Part shown: positions 6,974-14,090 of the stretch, one piece after another
Layout: the number at the start of each line of letters is the position of its first letter
Position numbering within the stretch: the stretch's first letter is position 1
DNA from: an uncultured Eisenbergiella sp.
Lineage (GTDB): Bacteria > Bacillota > Clostridia > Lachnospirales > Lachnospiraceae
Direction of reading: 5' to 3'
NCBI GenBank assembly: GCA_947626725.1
Contig: CANQTI010000012.1
Location: 1 to 18,759, forward strand
Length of the DNA: 18,759 nt
Translations under genes and position numbers: made by a program
The notes under the pieces: model-generated
Told to the model about the DNA's origin: nothing
What the model saw: only the letters and a program-made list of their open reading frames with translations
The model's database searches: none

Positions 6974-7767
6974 GGTTTTGTAGCATTGCCAGCGGAAGCA
7001 GCGGCAACTGCATTTATTTGGGAACGGATACGACGCACGTTCTGGTGGATGTGGGAATCAGCGGGAAGCGGACGGAAGAGGGCCTGAACCGTCTGGACCT
7101 GACGGGACGGGATATTGACGGCGTTCTTGTGACCCATGAGCACAGCGACCACATTAACGGGCTGGGCGTTTTTTGCCGTAAAAATCGGATACCGATCTAC
7201 GCCACGGCGGGAACGATAGAGGCCATTCGCCAGAATCGTGCGCTGGGAGAAATCCCGGAGACGCTTTTTTGTGAAGTGAGGGCGGATGAATCCTTTACGA
7301 TCAAGGATCTGACCGTGAATCCCATGCAGATCTCTCATGATGCGGCATGCCCGGTGGCTTACCGCTTTTCTTACGGGAGAAAACGAGCAGCGGTGTGCAC
7401 CGATCTGGGCTATTACAACGAATATACGGTGGAATGCCTGAAAGGGATGGATGTGCTCCTGTTGGAAGCCAATCATGACGTGAACATGCTGCAGGTGGGG
7501 AGCTATCCCTATTATCTGAAGCAGCGCATTCTCGGCAAGCGGGGACATCTTTCCAACGAGAATGCAGGACGGCTCCTGGCAGCAGTTCTGCATGACGGGA
7601 TGAAGAATATCGTCCTGGGCCATTTAAGTCAGGAGAACAATCTTCCGGAGTTGGCCTATGAGGCAGTGCGGCTGGAGATCGATCTGGCGGACAATCCGTA
7701 CCGCTCGAAGGATTTCCCGATCCGGATCGCGCCGCGGGGAGAATTGGGAGAGATGATCACGTTCTGA
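6970..7767 (+). CDS. walJ: MBL-fold metallohydrolase of the WalJ/YycJ family
   Basis: The 265-residue product begins MRFCSIASGSSGNCIYLG and carries the metallo-beta-lactamase metal site THEHSDHINGLG (His56, His58, Asp60, His61). Later metal-binding segments are visible at ISHDAACPVAYRF, CTDLGYYNEY, LLEANHDVNML and LGHLSQENN. These are the hallmarks of YycJ/WalJ, a cytosolic metal-dependent nuclease-like protein that in Bacillus lies beside the walRK cell-wall regulators and has been linked to DNA replication or cell-division coordination. Here it is instead in an operon after polA and coaE, starting within the coaE stop (ATG 6970, TGA 6971-6973), so its translation is likely coupled. The placement beside polA fits a nucleic-acid role. 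Its exact substrate is unknown. Confidence 0.88.
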   Translation: MRFCSIASGSSGNCIYLGTDTTHVLVDVGISGKRTEEGLNRLDLTGRDIDGVLVTHEHSDHINGLGVFCRKNRIPIYATAGTIEAIRQNRALGEIPETLFCEVRADESFTIKDLTVNPMQISHDAACPVAYRFSYGRKRAAVCTDLGYYNEYTVECLKGMDVLLLEANHDVNMLQVGSYPYYLKQRILGKRGHLSNENAGRLLAAVLHDGMKNIVLGHLSQENNLPELAYEAVRLEIDLADNPYRSKDFPIRIAPRGELGEMITF

Positions 7768-7803
7768 TATTTCAGGAGAAGCGACGGCCGCAGGAGCGGC
7801 GGA

Positions 7804-8088
7804 ATGAGAGGAACTATGAAAAAGACAATTATCACGGTGGTAGGACATGATACGGTAGGTATTATTGCGAAGGTGTGTACCTATTTGGCTGAGAACAATA
7901 TCAATATTCTGGATATTTCGCAGACCATCGTGCAGGAATATTTTAATATGATGATGATCGTGGACCGGAGTGCTTCCGAAAAACATTTCGCGGATGTGGC
8001 AGAAGAACTGGAAGAACTGGGAAAAGAGATCGGCGTGGTCATCAAGTGTCAGCGGGAGGAGATTTTTGCGCAGATGCACCGGATCTGA
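7804..8088 (+). CDS. ACT-domain protein (UPF0237 family)
   Basis: The 94-residue product is a single ACT domain: ITVVGHDTVGIIAKVCTYLAENNINILDISQTIV followed by a second beta-alpha-beta half ending in a charged tail. ACT domains bind small ligands, often amino acids, and form dimers; stand-alone members like this are presumed sensors. The start is ATG 7804, with AGGAG at 7792-7796 seven bases upstream; ATG 7816 (MKKTIITVV) matches the usual family start but has only a close GAGG. It lies 36 bp after walJ and 21 bp before the UPF0210 gene. This ACT/UPF0210 pairing is widely conserved in Firmicutes, which implies a shared but unknown function. Confidence 0.88.
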   Translation: MRGTMKKTIITVVGHDTVGIIAKVCTYLAENNINILDISQTIVQEYFNMMMIVDRSASEKHFADVAEELEELGKEIGVVIKCQREEIFAQMHRI

Positions 8089-8109
8089 CGCGCCGACCGG
8101 GAGGAAAGA

Positions 8110-9474
8110 ATGATTAATTTATATGAAGTGGCGGAAACCAACAAGATGGTGGAACAGGAGAATCTGGATGTGCGCACCATCACGCTGGGAATCAGCCTTT
8201 TGGACTGTGTGGACGCGAATTTGGAATGCTGTCTGGCGAAGATATATCGGAAAATTACGAAATCTGCGAAGGATTTGGTAAAGACCGGAGAGGATATTGC
8301 GCGGGAATTCGGCGTTCCGGTCATCAATAAGAGAATATCCGTGACACCCATCGCGCTGGTGGGAGGCGCGGCCTGTAAGAATGCAGAGGATTTCGCCCGG
8401 ATCGCCGAAACGCTGGATCGGGCGGCTCATGCGGTGGGTGTCAATTTCATCGGCGGATATTCCGCCACGGTGAGCAAAGGGATGACGGCGGCTGACGAGC
8501 TTCTGATTCGTTCGATTCCGCTGGCACTTTCGAAGACGGAGCGGGTTTGCAGCTCTGTGAACGTGGGATCCACACGCTGCGGCATCGATATGGATGCCGT
8601 AAAGCTGATGGGACAGATTGTGAAGGAGACGGCGATCGCGACGAAGGACGCCGGTTCCATCGGCTGTGCGAAGCTGGTGATATTCTGCAACGCGCCGGAT
8701 GACAACCCGTTTATGGCGGGGGCTTTTCACGGCGTGACAGAGGGCGATCTGGTGATCAACGTGGGCGTCAGCGGCCCGGGCGTAGTCAAGACCGCCATCG
8801 AAAAGGTGCGGGGTGAAAGCTTCGAGGTCCTCTGTGAAACCATTAAAAAGACCGCCTTTAAGGTGACAAGGGTGGGACAGTTGGTGGCGAAAGAGGCCTC
8901 CCGACGGCTGGGTGTGCCCTTTGGTATCGTGGATCTCTCCCTGGCACCTACACCTGCTGTGGGTGACTCTGTAGCGGAGATCCTGTGTGAAATTGGGCTG
9001 GAGCGGGTGGGGGCGCCCGGCACCACGGCGGCCCTGGCGCTGTTGAACGATCAGGTGAAAAAGGGCGGTGTCATGGCGTCCTCCTACGTAGGCGGTTTAA
9101 GCGGCGCGTTCATTCCGGTCAGCGAGGATCAGGGCATGATAGACGCGGTGAACGCAGGCGCGCTGACATTGGAAAAGCTGGAAGCCATGACCTGCGTCTG
9201 TTCCGTAGGTCTGGACATGATCGCGATACCTGGGGACACATCTGCAGCGGCGATTTCCGGGATCATCGCGGACGAAATGGCCATCGGCATGGTGAACCAG
9301 AAGACCACGGCGGTGCGCCTGATTCCGGTCATCGGCAAGGGTGTGGGAGATACAGTGGAGTTTGGCGGCCTTTTGGGATACGCGCCTGTGATACCCGTGA
9401 ATGCATTCGGATGCGAGGCCTTTATTAACCGAGGCGGACGGATCCCTGCACCGATTCACAGCTTTAAAAACTGA
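8110..9474 (+). CDS. UPF0210 / PFL family protein
   Basis: The 454-residue product is a full-length member of the UPF0210 (DUF711) family, which folds like pyruvate formate-lyase-type barrels but has no established reaction. Recognisable blocks are MVEQENLDVRTITLGISLLDC near the N-terminus, NFIGGYSATVSKGMT, VCSSVNVGSTRCGIDMDAV, ISGPGVV-like VNVGVSGPGVVKTA, GIVDLSLAPTPAVGDSVAEI and the C-terminal GGRIPAPIHSFKN. GAGGAAAG lies just upstream of ATG 8110. It ends the polA operon and is probably co-translated with the ACT protein, which may regulate it. A promoter for the next cassette appears to lie inside its last codons. The biochemical role cannot be stated. Confidence 0.9.
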   Translation: MINLYEVAETNKMVEQENLDVRTITLGISLLDCVDANLECCLAKIYRKITKSAKDLVKTGEDIAREFGVPVINKRISVTPIALVGGAACKNAEDFARIAETLDRAAHAVGVNFIGGYSATVSKGMTAADELLIRSIPLALSKTERVCSSVNVGSTRCGIDMDAVKLMGQIVKETAIATKDAGSIGCAKLVIFCNAPDDNPFMAGAFHGVTEGDLVINVGVSGPGVVKTAIEKVRGESFEVLCETIKKTAFKVTRVGQLVAKEASRRLGVPFGIVDLSLAPTPAVGDSVAEILCEIGLERVGAPGTTAALALLNDQVKKGGVMASSYVGGLSGAFIPVSEDQGMIDAVNAGALTLEKLEAMTCVCSVGLDMIAIPGDTSAAAISGIIADEMAIGMVNQKTTAVRLIPVIGKGVGDTVEFGGLLGYAPVIPVNAFGCEAFINRGGRIPAPIHSFKN

Positions 9475-9484
9475 ATTATATAAT
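9455..9484 (+). promoter_or_regulatory. Sigma-A-type promoter of the AT-rich surface cassette
   Basis: TTCACA (9455-9460) and a perfect TATAAT (9479-9484) are 18 bases apart, straddling the end of the UPF0210 gene. The hexamers match consensus at five and six of six positions. Transcription would start near 9491, giving a leader of about 38 nt to the gene at 9529. No terminator separates this from the upstream operon, so read-through may add to it. Confidence 0.55.
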
Positions 9485-9528
9485 TGGTATATACGCATTG
9501 ATATTGGGTACGGGGGCATCGGAGCAAG

Positions 9529-10380
9529 ATGAAAAGCAAATATGCTAGATTTAGAATGATCATAGCTTTTTTGATGTTATTTATGATGTTTATTTTGGTT
9601 GCTATGCAGAAAGTTCAGCGATTTGGAAAGGAAGAATGGAAAGATGAAATTTTGTTTTCGGGTGACGGTACAAAGGAATTGCCCTTTTTGATTAATTGCG
9701 CTGAGGATATTTCACTTTTAGGATTGTATGTAAGTGAAGGCTACAGCTTTGAGAACACATATTTTTTACAGACATGCGATATTGATTTGAAAAGTGAAAG
9801 TCCCTGGATCCCTATAGGTGTTTTTGGAAGCAATCGATATTTTTATGGTGTATACGATGGCGGAGCACATAGTATTTCTAATTTATATTGTTGCCCGGAT
9901 GAATCCGGAAGTATTGCCAATAATGGATTATTTGGAGTATTAGGGGGGCAGGTTATGAATTTGGGAATTGAAAGTGGGAGTGTTGAAGGGGCTTATATAG
10001 GAAGTATTGCAAGTCATTCTACAGGAAACAGTGCGGCAATTATTAACTGCTATAATAAGGCTGAAGTAAAAGGCAGTGGACGTGCGGGAGGAATTTGTGA
10101 TAATTTCTCGAATGGGACAATTGTGAATTGTGTAAATTTGGGGGAAATAACGGCGCCCGTGTCAGCACAAATCGTATCCTATAACGCTAAAAGTGTAATT
10201 AATGTATATCCTGAGAAATCAGCATTTACGGATTTTTTCCAAGGAACATTTTTTTGCGGTATTGAAGAAAGTGAAAAAGAGGATCTTTTTGCTGTTTTAA
10301 ATACAGGGATTGATTATTTAAAAAATTTAGGTTTGTATGATGATATAAACTTGCGATATTGGTCTGAAAATGAGGAGTGA
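9529..10380 (+). CDS. Membrane-anchored GLUG-type beta-helix surface protein
   Basis: The 283-residue product starts with a short basic stretch and one hydrophobic segment (about residues 10-26, MIIAFLMLFMMFILVAM) without a clear cleavage site, so it is probably anchored with the rest outside. Residues from about 44 follow the pattern of GLUG-repeat adhesin-like proteins: FSGDGTKELPFLI, ISLLGLYVSEGYSFENTYF, a DIDL motif, W-x-PIG, FYGVYDGGAHSISNLY, NGLFGVLGG, then short turns with IINCYN, GGICDN and IVNCVN. Such proteins form right-handed beta-helices; many are adhesins or glycan-associated surface proteins. The function here is unknown. GGAG lies 4 bases before ATG 9529. It is the first gene of the cassette and ends 7 bp before the MBOAT start, so the two are likely translated together. 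Confidence 0.7.
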   Translation: MKSKYARFRMIIAFLMLFMMFILVAMQKVQRFGKEEWKDEILFSGDGTKELPFLINCAEDISLLGLYVSEGYSFENTYFLQTCDIDLKSESPWIPIGVFGSNRYFYGVYDGGAHSISNLYCCPDESGSIANNGLFGVLGGQVMNLGIESGSVEGAYIGSIASHSTGNSAAIINCYNKAEVKGSGRAGGICDNFSNGTIVNCVNLGEITAPVSAQIVSYNAKSVINVYPEKSAFTDFFQGTFFCGIEESEKEDLFAVLNTGIDYLKNLGLYDDINLRYWSENEE

Positions 10381-10387
10381 TATAATT

Positions 10388-11876
10388 ATGCAGGTTATTT
10401 CAATTTATTTTATGATTTTTATGTGTTTTCTCTTGGTTGGATATTATATTGTTCCCTCTCAATATAGATATATTTTTCTGTTGGGATGCAATTTTCTGTT
10501 TTATTTGAGTTGGATTACTGATATTGCAGAGTTTTTTCCAATTATTGTCGTAACATTGGTTACCTGGTTCGGGGCTCGATGTATTGAGTATACGCAAAAG
10601 GCTTCTTTTCGGAAAGGGATTCTTCTGATAACTATTTTAGTTTGTCTTGGAGGACTGCTATTTTTTAAGTATTCAAATTTTATCTGGAACAATTTATATG
10701 TGGCCGCACGGGTCATTGGAATTACGTCGTTTCAGAAGAGAAAACAGCTGTTTATGCCCATAGGTATTTCATTTTTTACTTTTCAGGCGATGAGTTATGT
10801 TTTCGATATATATAAAAGAAAGATAAATTCAGAAAATAATCTGCTTTTATATGCAACATATGTTACCTTTTTCCCTACGATCCTTTCTGGTCCGATCGAA
10901 CGGCCGGCCACTCTGCTTGAACAAATAAAGAAAGTGAATAATAAAAAAACTTTGTTTCGTGATTTTAAAGCAGGATTGTTCTTAGTAATGTGGGGGGGGG
11001 GTAATTAAATGTGTAGTTGCTGATCGACTTTATGTTATTACGGATACCGTATTTGATAATTATAATTATTACGGTACGACGGTCTTGGTTTTTGCTGCGA
11101 TATGTTATGCATTTCAAATCTATTGCGATTTTTCTTCTTATTCATTAATTGCGTTGGGACTGGGTAAGCTTCTGGGCTTCGATCTAACAGAAAATTTCAG
11201 ATCACCCTATTTTGCGCTTTCTATTCAGGATTTTTGGAGACGGTGGCATATTTCTCTGAGCACATGGTTTAGAGATTATGTATATATTCCATTAGGAGGA
11301 AACAGGTGTTCCTCATCAAGAAGAAATATAAATCTATTCATTACATTTTTGGTTAGTGGAATGTGGCACGGTGCAAATTGGACCTTTCTAATATGGGGAG
11401 CTCTGCACGGCTTATACCAAATAATTGGAAATCTTACTTCTCCTTTTCGCAAAAAAATATATCGGATATTTCATTGTAAAACCGATTGCTTTAGTTTTCG
11501 GCTGGGACAGCGTATGTGTACATTTGTCCTAGTTACTTTTGCGTGGATTTTTTTCCGTGCAGAAACGATATCTGATGCGGTGCATTATATTATAAGATTA
11601 TTTACAAAACCCGATATATGGAATTTATTTAATAACTCGGTGTATAGCTTGGGGCTGGATCTGCTTCAAATGAATATTCTATTTATAATGCTGACAATTA
11701 TTATCATTCTGGATTATGTTCAATATAAGACTGCAAGAAGAATCGATTGTTTTCTTATGAGTCAGAATTGGGGATTTCAGGGAATGATTTACATTATCCT
11801 TTTTATCATTTGTTTTGTGTTTGGTATGTATGGTCCTGCTTACAATGCACAGGAATTTATTTATTTCCAGTTTTGA
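10388..11876 (+). CDS. AlgI-like MBOAT O-acyltransferase, frameshifted at a G10 tract (phase-OFF form)
   Basis: MBOAT proteins of the AlgI type move acyl groups across the membrane for transfer to extracellular glycans. As given, the frame from ATG 10388 (AGGAG about 10 bases upstream) stops at 11006-11008 after 206 residues, six codons past the start of a run of ten G. Removing one G gives one 495-residue protein reading MWGGVIKCVVADRL across the tract, an expected family motif. The N-terminal part has PIGISFFTFQAMSYVFDIY and FFPTILSGPIERP; the part after the tract has DFWRRWHISLSTWFRDYVYIPLGG and SGMWHGANWTFLIWGALHG with the catalytic-type His327 and invariant His340 (nine-G numbering). The 206-residue product lacks both histidines and should be inactive. 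There are multiple membrane segments throughout. Both halves are otherwise intact, arguing for a switchable gene or a sequencing error, not decay. Confidence 0.85.
10992..11001 (+). repeat. Homopolymeric G10 tract, likely phase-variation switch
   Basis: Ten consecutive G lie in an otherwise AT-rich gene, about 600 bp into the MBOAT frame. With 9 (or 12) G the full protein is read; with 8, 10 or 11 G a TAA stop follows within two codons. Such tracts are known slipped-strand contingency switches in surface-structure genes of other bacteria. Confidence 0.8.
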
Positions 11877-11877
11877 T

Positions 11878-11883
11878 GGGAGG
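11878..11883 (+). promoter_or_regulatory. Ribosome binding site supporting the TTG start of the SGNH gene
   Basis: GGGAGG ends 8 bases before TTG 11892, right after the MBOAT stop (11874-11876). No in-frame ATG lies nearby, and the protein from TTG begins MKKVILRKRICK, a typical membrane-anchor start. The gene can thus start on its own even if MBOAT translation ends early. Confidence 0.7.
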
Positions 11884-11891
11884 CCAGGATT

Positions 11892-13364
11892 TTGAAGAAA
11901 GTTATTTTGAGAAAAAGAATCTGTAAGATTGCGGTAATCGTATTAATGTTCTGTGTCTGTACGTATTTTGTTAGGGAGGCATTGTCCTTTAAATATGGGG
12001 ATGGTATTTTGGGAATTGAGATGCTTTATAAGCAGGAAAAAGATACGATAGATGTTCTGATCCTTGGAAGCAGCCATGCGTTTGAGAATATTAATACAGC
12101 GGTTTTATTTGATTCTTATGGGATTGCTTCTTATGTTTTGGCAGGAAGTGTGCAGCCATATTGGAATTCATATTACTATTTAATGGAGGCGTTGAAAACG
12201 CAGCATCCCAAATTGATTATTTTGGAGGCATATGGATCAGCTTTTAACCAGGAATACAGTGACCATAGCAGAATAATAAAAAATAATTTGGGTATTAAGG
12301 ATCCGATAGCCAGAGCACAATCTTTGATGGTATCAAGTCCAAGGGATGAATTAGAGAATTATTTTTGGGATTACAGACTTTGGCATTCCAGATATACTGA
12401 ATTGAACGCATCAGATGCCAGTAAATACTGGGAAAAACCCATATATAAGTATTATAAAGGGTTTGGAATCAATTTTGCGACGGATAGCAGTCTGATTAGG
12501 CCAGATATTGATCATATAGAAACTGGGCTTTCCTTATACCCTAAAAGTGAAAAATATTTAAGGAAAATAATTGAATTGGCTAAACAGGAAAACATTCCTT
12601 TATTAATTGTGGTTTCTCCGTTTATTTTGTCGGATAATAATCAGCAGCAATTTATTGAGACGAAAAAGATTGCGGGAGAATATGATGTTGATTTTATAAA
12701 TTTTAATGAATCACAGTATTATGATTTAATGAATTTGGATTTTGCAATGGATTTCGCGGATTCGGCGCATTTAAACTATCGCGGCAATGTAAAATACACA
12801 AATGTCCTGGCGAAAATGGTTCTTAATAGGTATGATATTCCCTACCACTCTATGGATGAAGAAAAATATATAACTTGGAAATTAAATAGCAAAGATATTA
12901 TGGGAAGGACAGAAAATGAATATTTAAGAAAGGAAAATAATTTTTCAGCGTATCTTAATCATATGGAGAAAGAAAATTATAGGGTTATTCTGGTGACGGA
13001 AAAAGGAACAGAGAAACTTTTTAAGAATCCTGAGAGTAAACTTTTGGGAATTGAGGCGGCTACGCTAATGCCGGGCAGATTGTATGAATTTTGTAACGGG
13101 AGAATTGAGGAATATATAAGTGATCCACAGTGGAGCTATCAGAAAGAGTTAGGCAATGAAATGCTTGAGGTGGAGCATTCTTTTGTTCAAAATGGAATGA
13201 ACCTGGATATTCCGAGTCGGGTTATATGGAATGGGAAGGAAATAATATCAGGCGAACCAGGGTGCTATTTTATTGTGTATGATATTTTTTCGGAAGAGTT
13301 GGTCGAAATCTGTCGTTTCTATTTGGATGCGGAAGAAAATGAAATTAAGAAACAAAGGTATTAG
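11892..13364 (+). CDS. Membrane-anchored SGNH-type protein (AlgJ/DltD-like), probable glycan O-acylation partner
   Basis: The 490-residue product has a basic N-terminus and one hydrophobic segment (about residues 11-27), so its main domain is probably outside the membrane. It shows SGNH block I as LILGSSHAFENI (Gly59-His62), LAGSVQPYWNSYYYL, LIILEAYGS, LIVVSPF, and the final block DSAHLNYRGN (Asp290-His293), giving the Ser and Asp-His residues of this hydrolase/transferase fold. In AlgIJX-, DltBD- and PatAB-type systems such a protein takes the acyl group from the MBOAT partner and puts it on the glycan. Residues from about 355 to the end form a second domain with YRVILVTEKG, SRVIWNGKEI and GCYFIVYD, loosely like the ILEI/FAM3 fold; this is a tentative reading. 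It follows the MBOAT gene by 15 bp and ends before the terminator. Confidence 0.8.
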   Translation: MKKVILRKRICKIAVIVLMFCVCTYFVREALSFKYGDGILGIEMLYKQEKDTIDVLILGSSHAFENINTAVLFDSYGIASYVLAGSVQPYWNSYYYLMEALKTQHPKLIILEAYGSAFNQEYSDHSRIIKNNLGIKDPIARAQSLMVSSPRDELENYFWDYRLWHSRYTELNASDASKYWEKPIYKYYKGFGINFATDSSLIRPDIDHIETGLSLYPKSEKYLRKIIELAKQENIPLLIVVSPFILSDNNQQQFIETKKIAGEYDVDFINFNESQYYDLMNLDFAMDFADSAHLNYRGNVKYTNVLAKMVLNRYDIPYHSMDEEKYITWKLNSKDIMGRTENEYLRKENNFSAYLNHMEKENYRVILVTEKGTEKLFKNPESKLLGIEAATLMPGRLYEFCNGRIEEYISDPQWSYQKELGNEMLEVEHSFVQNGMNLDIPSRVIWNGKEIISGEPGCYFIVYDIFSEELVEICRFYLDAEENEIKKQRY

Positions 13365-13412
13365 ACCTGAGGGAAAATATAATTAATCCATTGAAAATAT
13401 TGCATTAAAAAT

Positions 13413-13455
13413 AAAGGCCTGATCTTTCAGCACAGCTGGATGATTAGGCTTTTTC
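13413..13455. terminator. Bidirectional intrinsic terminator
   Basis: AAAGGCCTGATC (13413-13424 with two wobble pairs) pairs with GATTAGGCTTTT (13442-13453); the loop contains a small CAG/CTG inner pairing. On the plus strand the stem runs into TTTTT, ending the cassette transcript. On the minus strand the stem is followed by a T-rich stretch (TTTATTTTTAA), so it can also end transcription of the convergent XRE gene. Confidence 0.8.
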
Positions 13456-13502
13456 ATTTGAAATGAGGGAAGAGGACAGACAATCCTTCGCGACTGAAAT
13501 AG

Positions 13503-13841
13503 TTATGATTTCAGTTTCAAAGCTTCCACGATGAGATTATACACGATGAGCTGTTCGCTTCGGGACAGATCCGTCAGAAGTGCATTGACGCGGTTGGGAA
13601 TATAGGAGCTGCTGTCCAATGTGCTGGGGACGATCCCGGAAAAAAGCTGTTCCAGCGAAATTTGCAGACCAATACATACGCTTTGAATGGAGTCTAAAGT
13701 CGCATTTTTCTCACCGCGTTCCAATTGCCCGATATAAGTCGGGTGAAGGCCGCATTTCTCCGCCAGCTGCTCTTGGCTGAGCTGCCGCATTTTTCGATAA
13801 CCTCTGATTCGGGTTCCAATGAGTCTGGTCAATTCGGACAT
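13503..13841 (-). CDS. XRE-family HTH transcriptional regulator
   Basis: The 112-residue protein is a compact DNA-binding regulator. Residues about 8-62 form a Cro/C1-type helix-turn-helix: IGTRIRGYRKMRQLSQEQLA, KCGLHPTYIGQLERGEKNATLDSI and ISLEQLF. The remaining tail (LLTDLSRSEQLIVYNLIVEAL) is a short helical region that may dimerise; no ligand-binding domain is present. ATG at 13841 (minus strand) is chosen because AGGAG lies about 8 bases upstream; a TTG at 13859 would add six residues. It is divergent from the secreted-protein gene at 14091 and faces the AT-rich cassette across a shared terminator. Being divergent from a strong promoter 57 bp away suggests it controls that promoter and perhaps itself. 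Its composition is between those of the cassette and the backbone. Confidence 0.9.
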   Translation of the reverse strand: MSELTRLIGTRIRGYRKMRQLSQEQLAEKCGLHPTYIGQLERGEKNATLDSIQSVCIGLQISLEQLFSGIVPSTLDSSSYIPNRVNALLTDLSRSEQLIVYNLIVEALKLKS

Positions 13842-13897
13842 TCGGTTTTCTCCTATCAAAAAACTTATATATAGATATTGGTAATTTCAAGATACTA

Positions 13898-13926
13898 TTG
13901 ACATTTTTCGAACTGAAATATATACT
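13898..13926 (+). promoter_or_regulatory. Near-consensus sigma-A promoter for the secreted-protein gene
   Basis: A perfect TTGACA (13898-13903), exactly 17 bases, then TATACT (13921-13926, five of six matches). Transcription would begin near 13933, giving a leader of about 158 nt before ATG 14091. The leader is more GC-rich than the promoter and has small inverted repeats (a CCGTACGG palindrome and TTCC-loop-GGAA near 14050), but no riboswitch class is recognised. The promoter lies in the gap shared with the divergent XRE gene, so an operator here is likely; none was pinned down. Confidence 0.75.
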
Positions 13927-14090
13927 ATAAATATTGAACAGGGAGAAAATCTTTACTTTAAATATAATTCTCATAACAGAACGCCATAAAAACGGTATTT
14001 ATCCCACAGCGGATCAGACGGCGGAGGCTTATCAATCCGTACGGTCGGTTCCATGTGGAATGAATATAAAAAAACAAGGAGGAAACACCA

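Larger units (their letters stand above)
9475..13400 (+). other. AT-rich surface-modification cassette (probable acquired island)
   Basis: From the end of the UPF0210 gene to the terminator at 13413 the base composition changes abruptly: a hand count gives 14 G+C of 60 at 9541-9600 against 43 of 60 at 9001-9060. Codon choice changes with it (many TTT, ATT, AAT, TTA). The block holds three co-directional genes, closely spaced, with its own promoter and terminator. No integrase, transposase or flanking direct repeat was found, so transfer is inferred from composition only. Confidence 0.65.

Noticed and set aside
9475..13400. Short similar AT-rich words (ATATAATT) at both ends of the cassette as attachment-site repeats
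   Set aside because: About eight bases of match in AT-rich DNA is expected by chance, and there is no integrase gene.
13927..14090. Riboswitch in the leader of the secreted-protein gene
   Set aside because: Only small hairpins and a CCGTACGG palindrome are visible; no known riboswitch core or terminator/anti-terminator pair was recognised.
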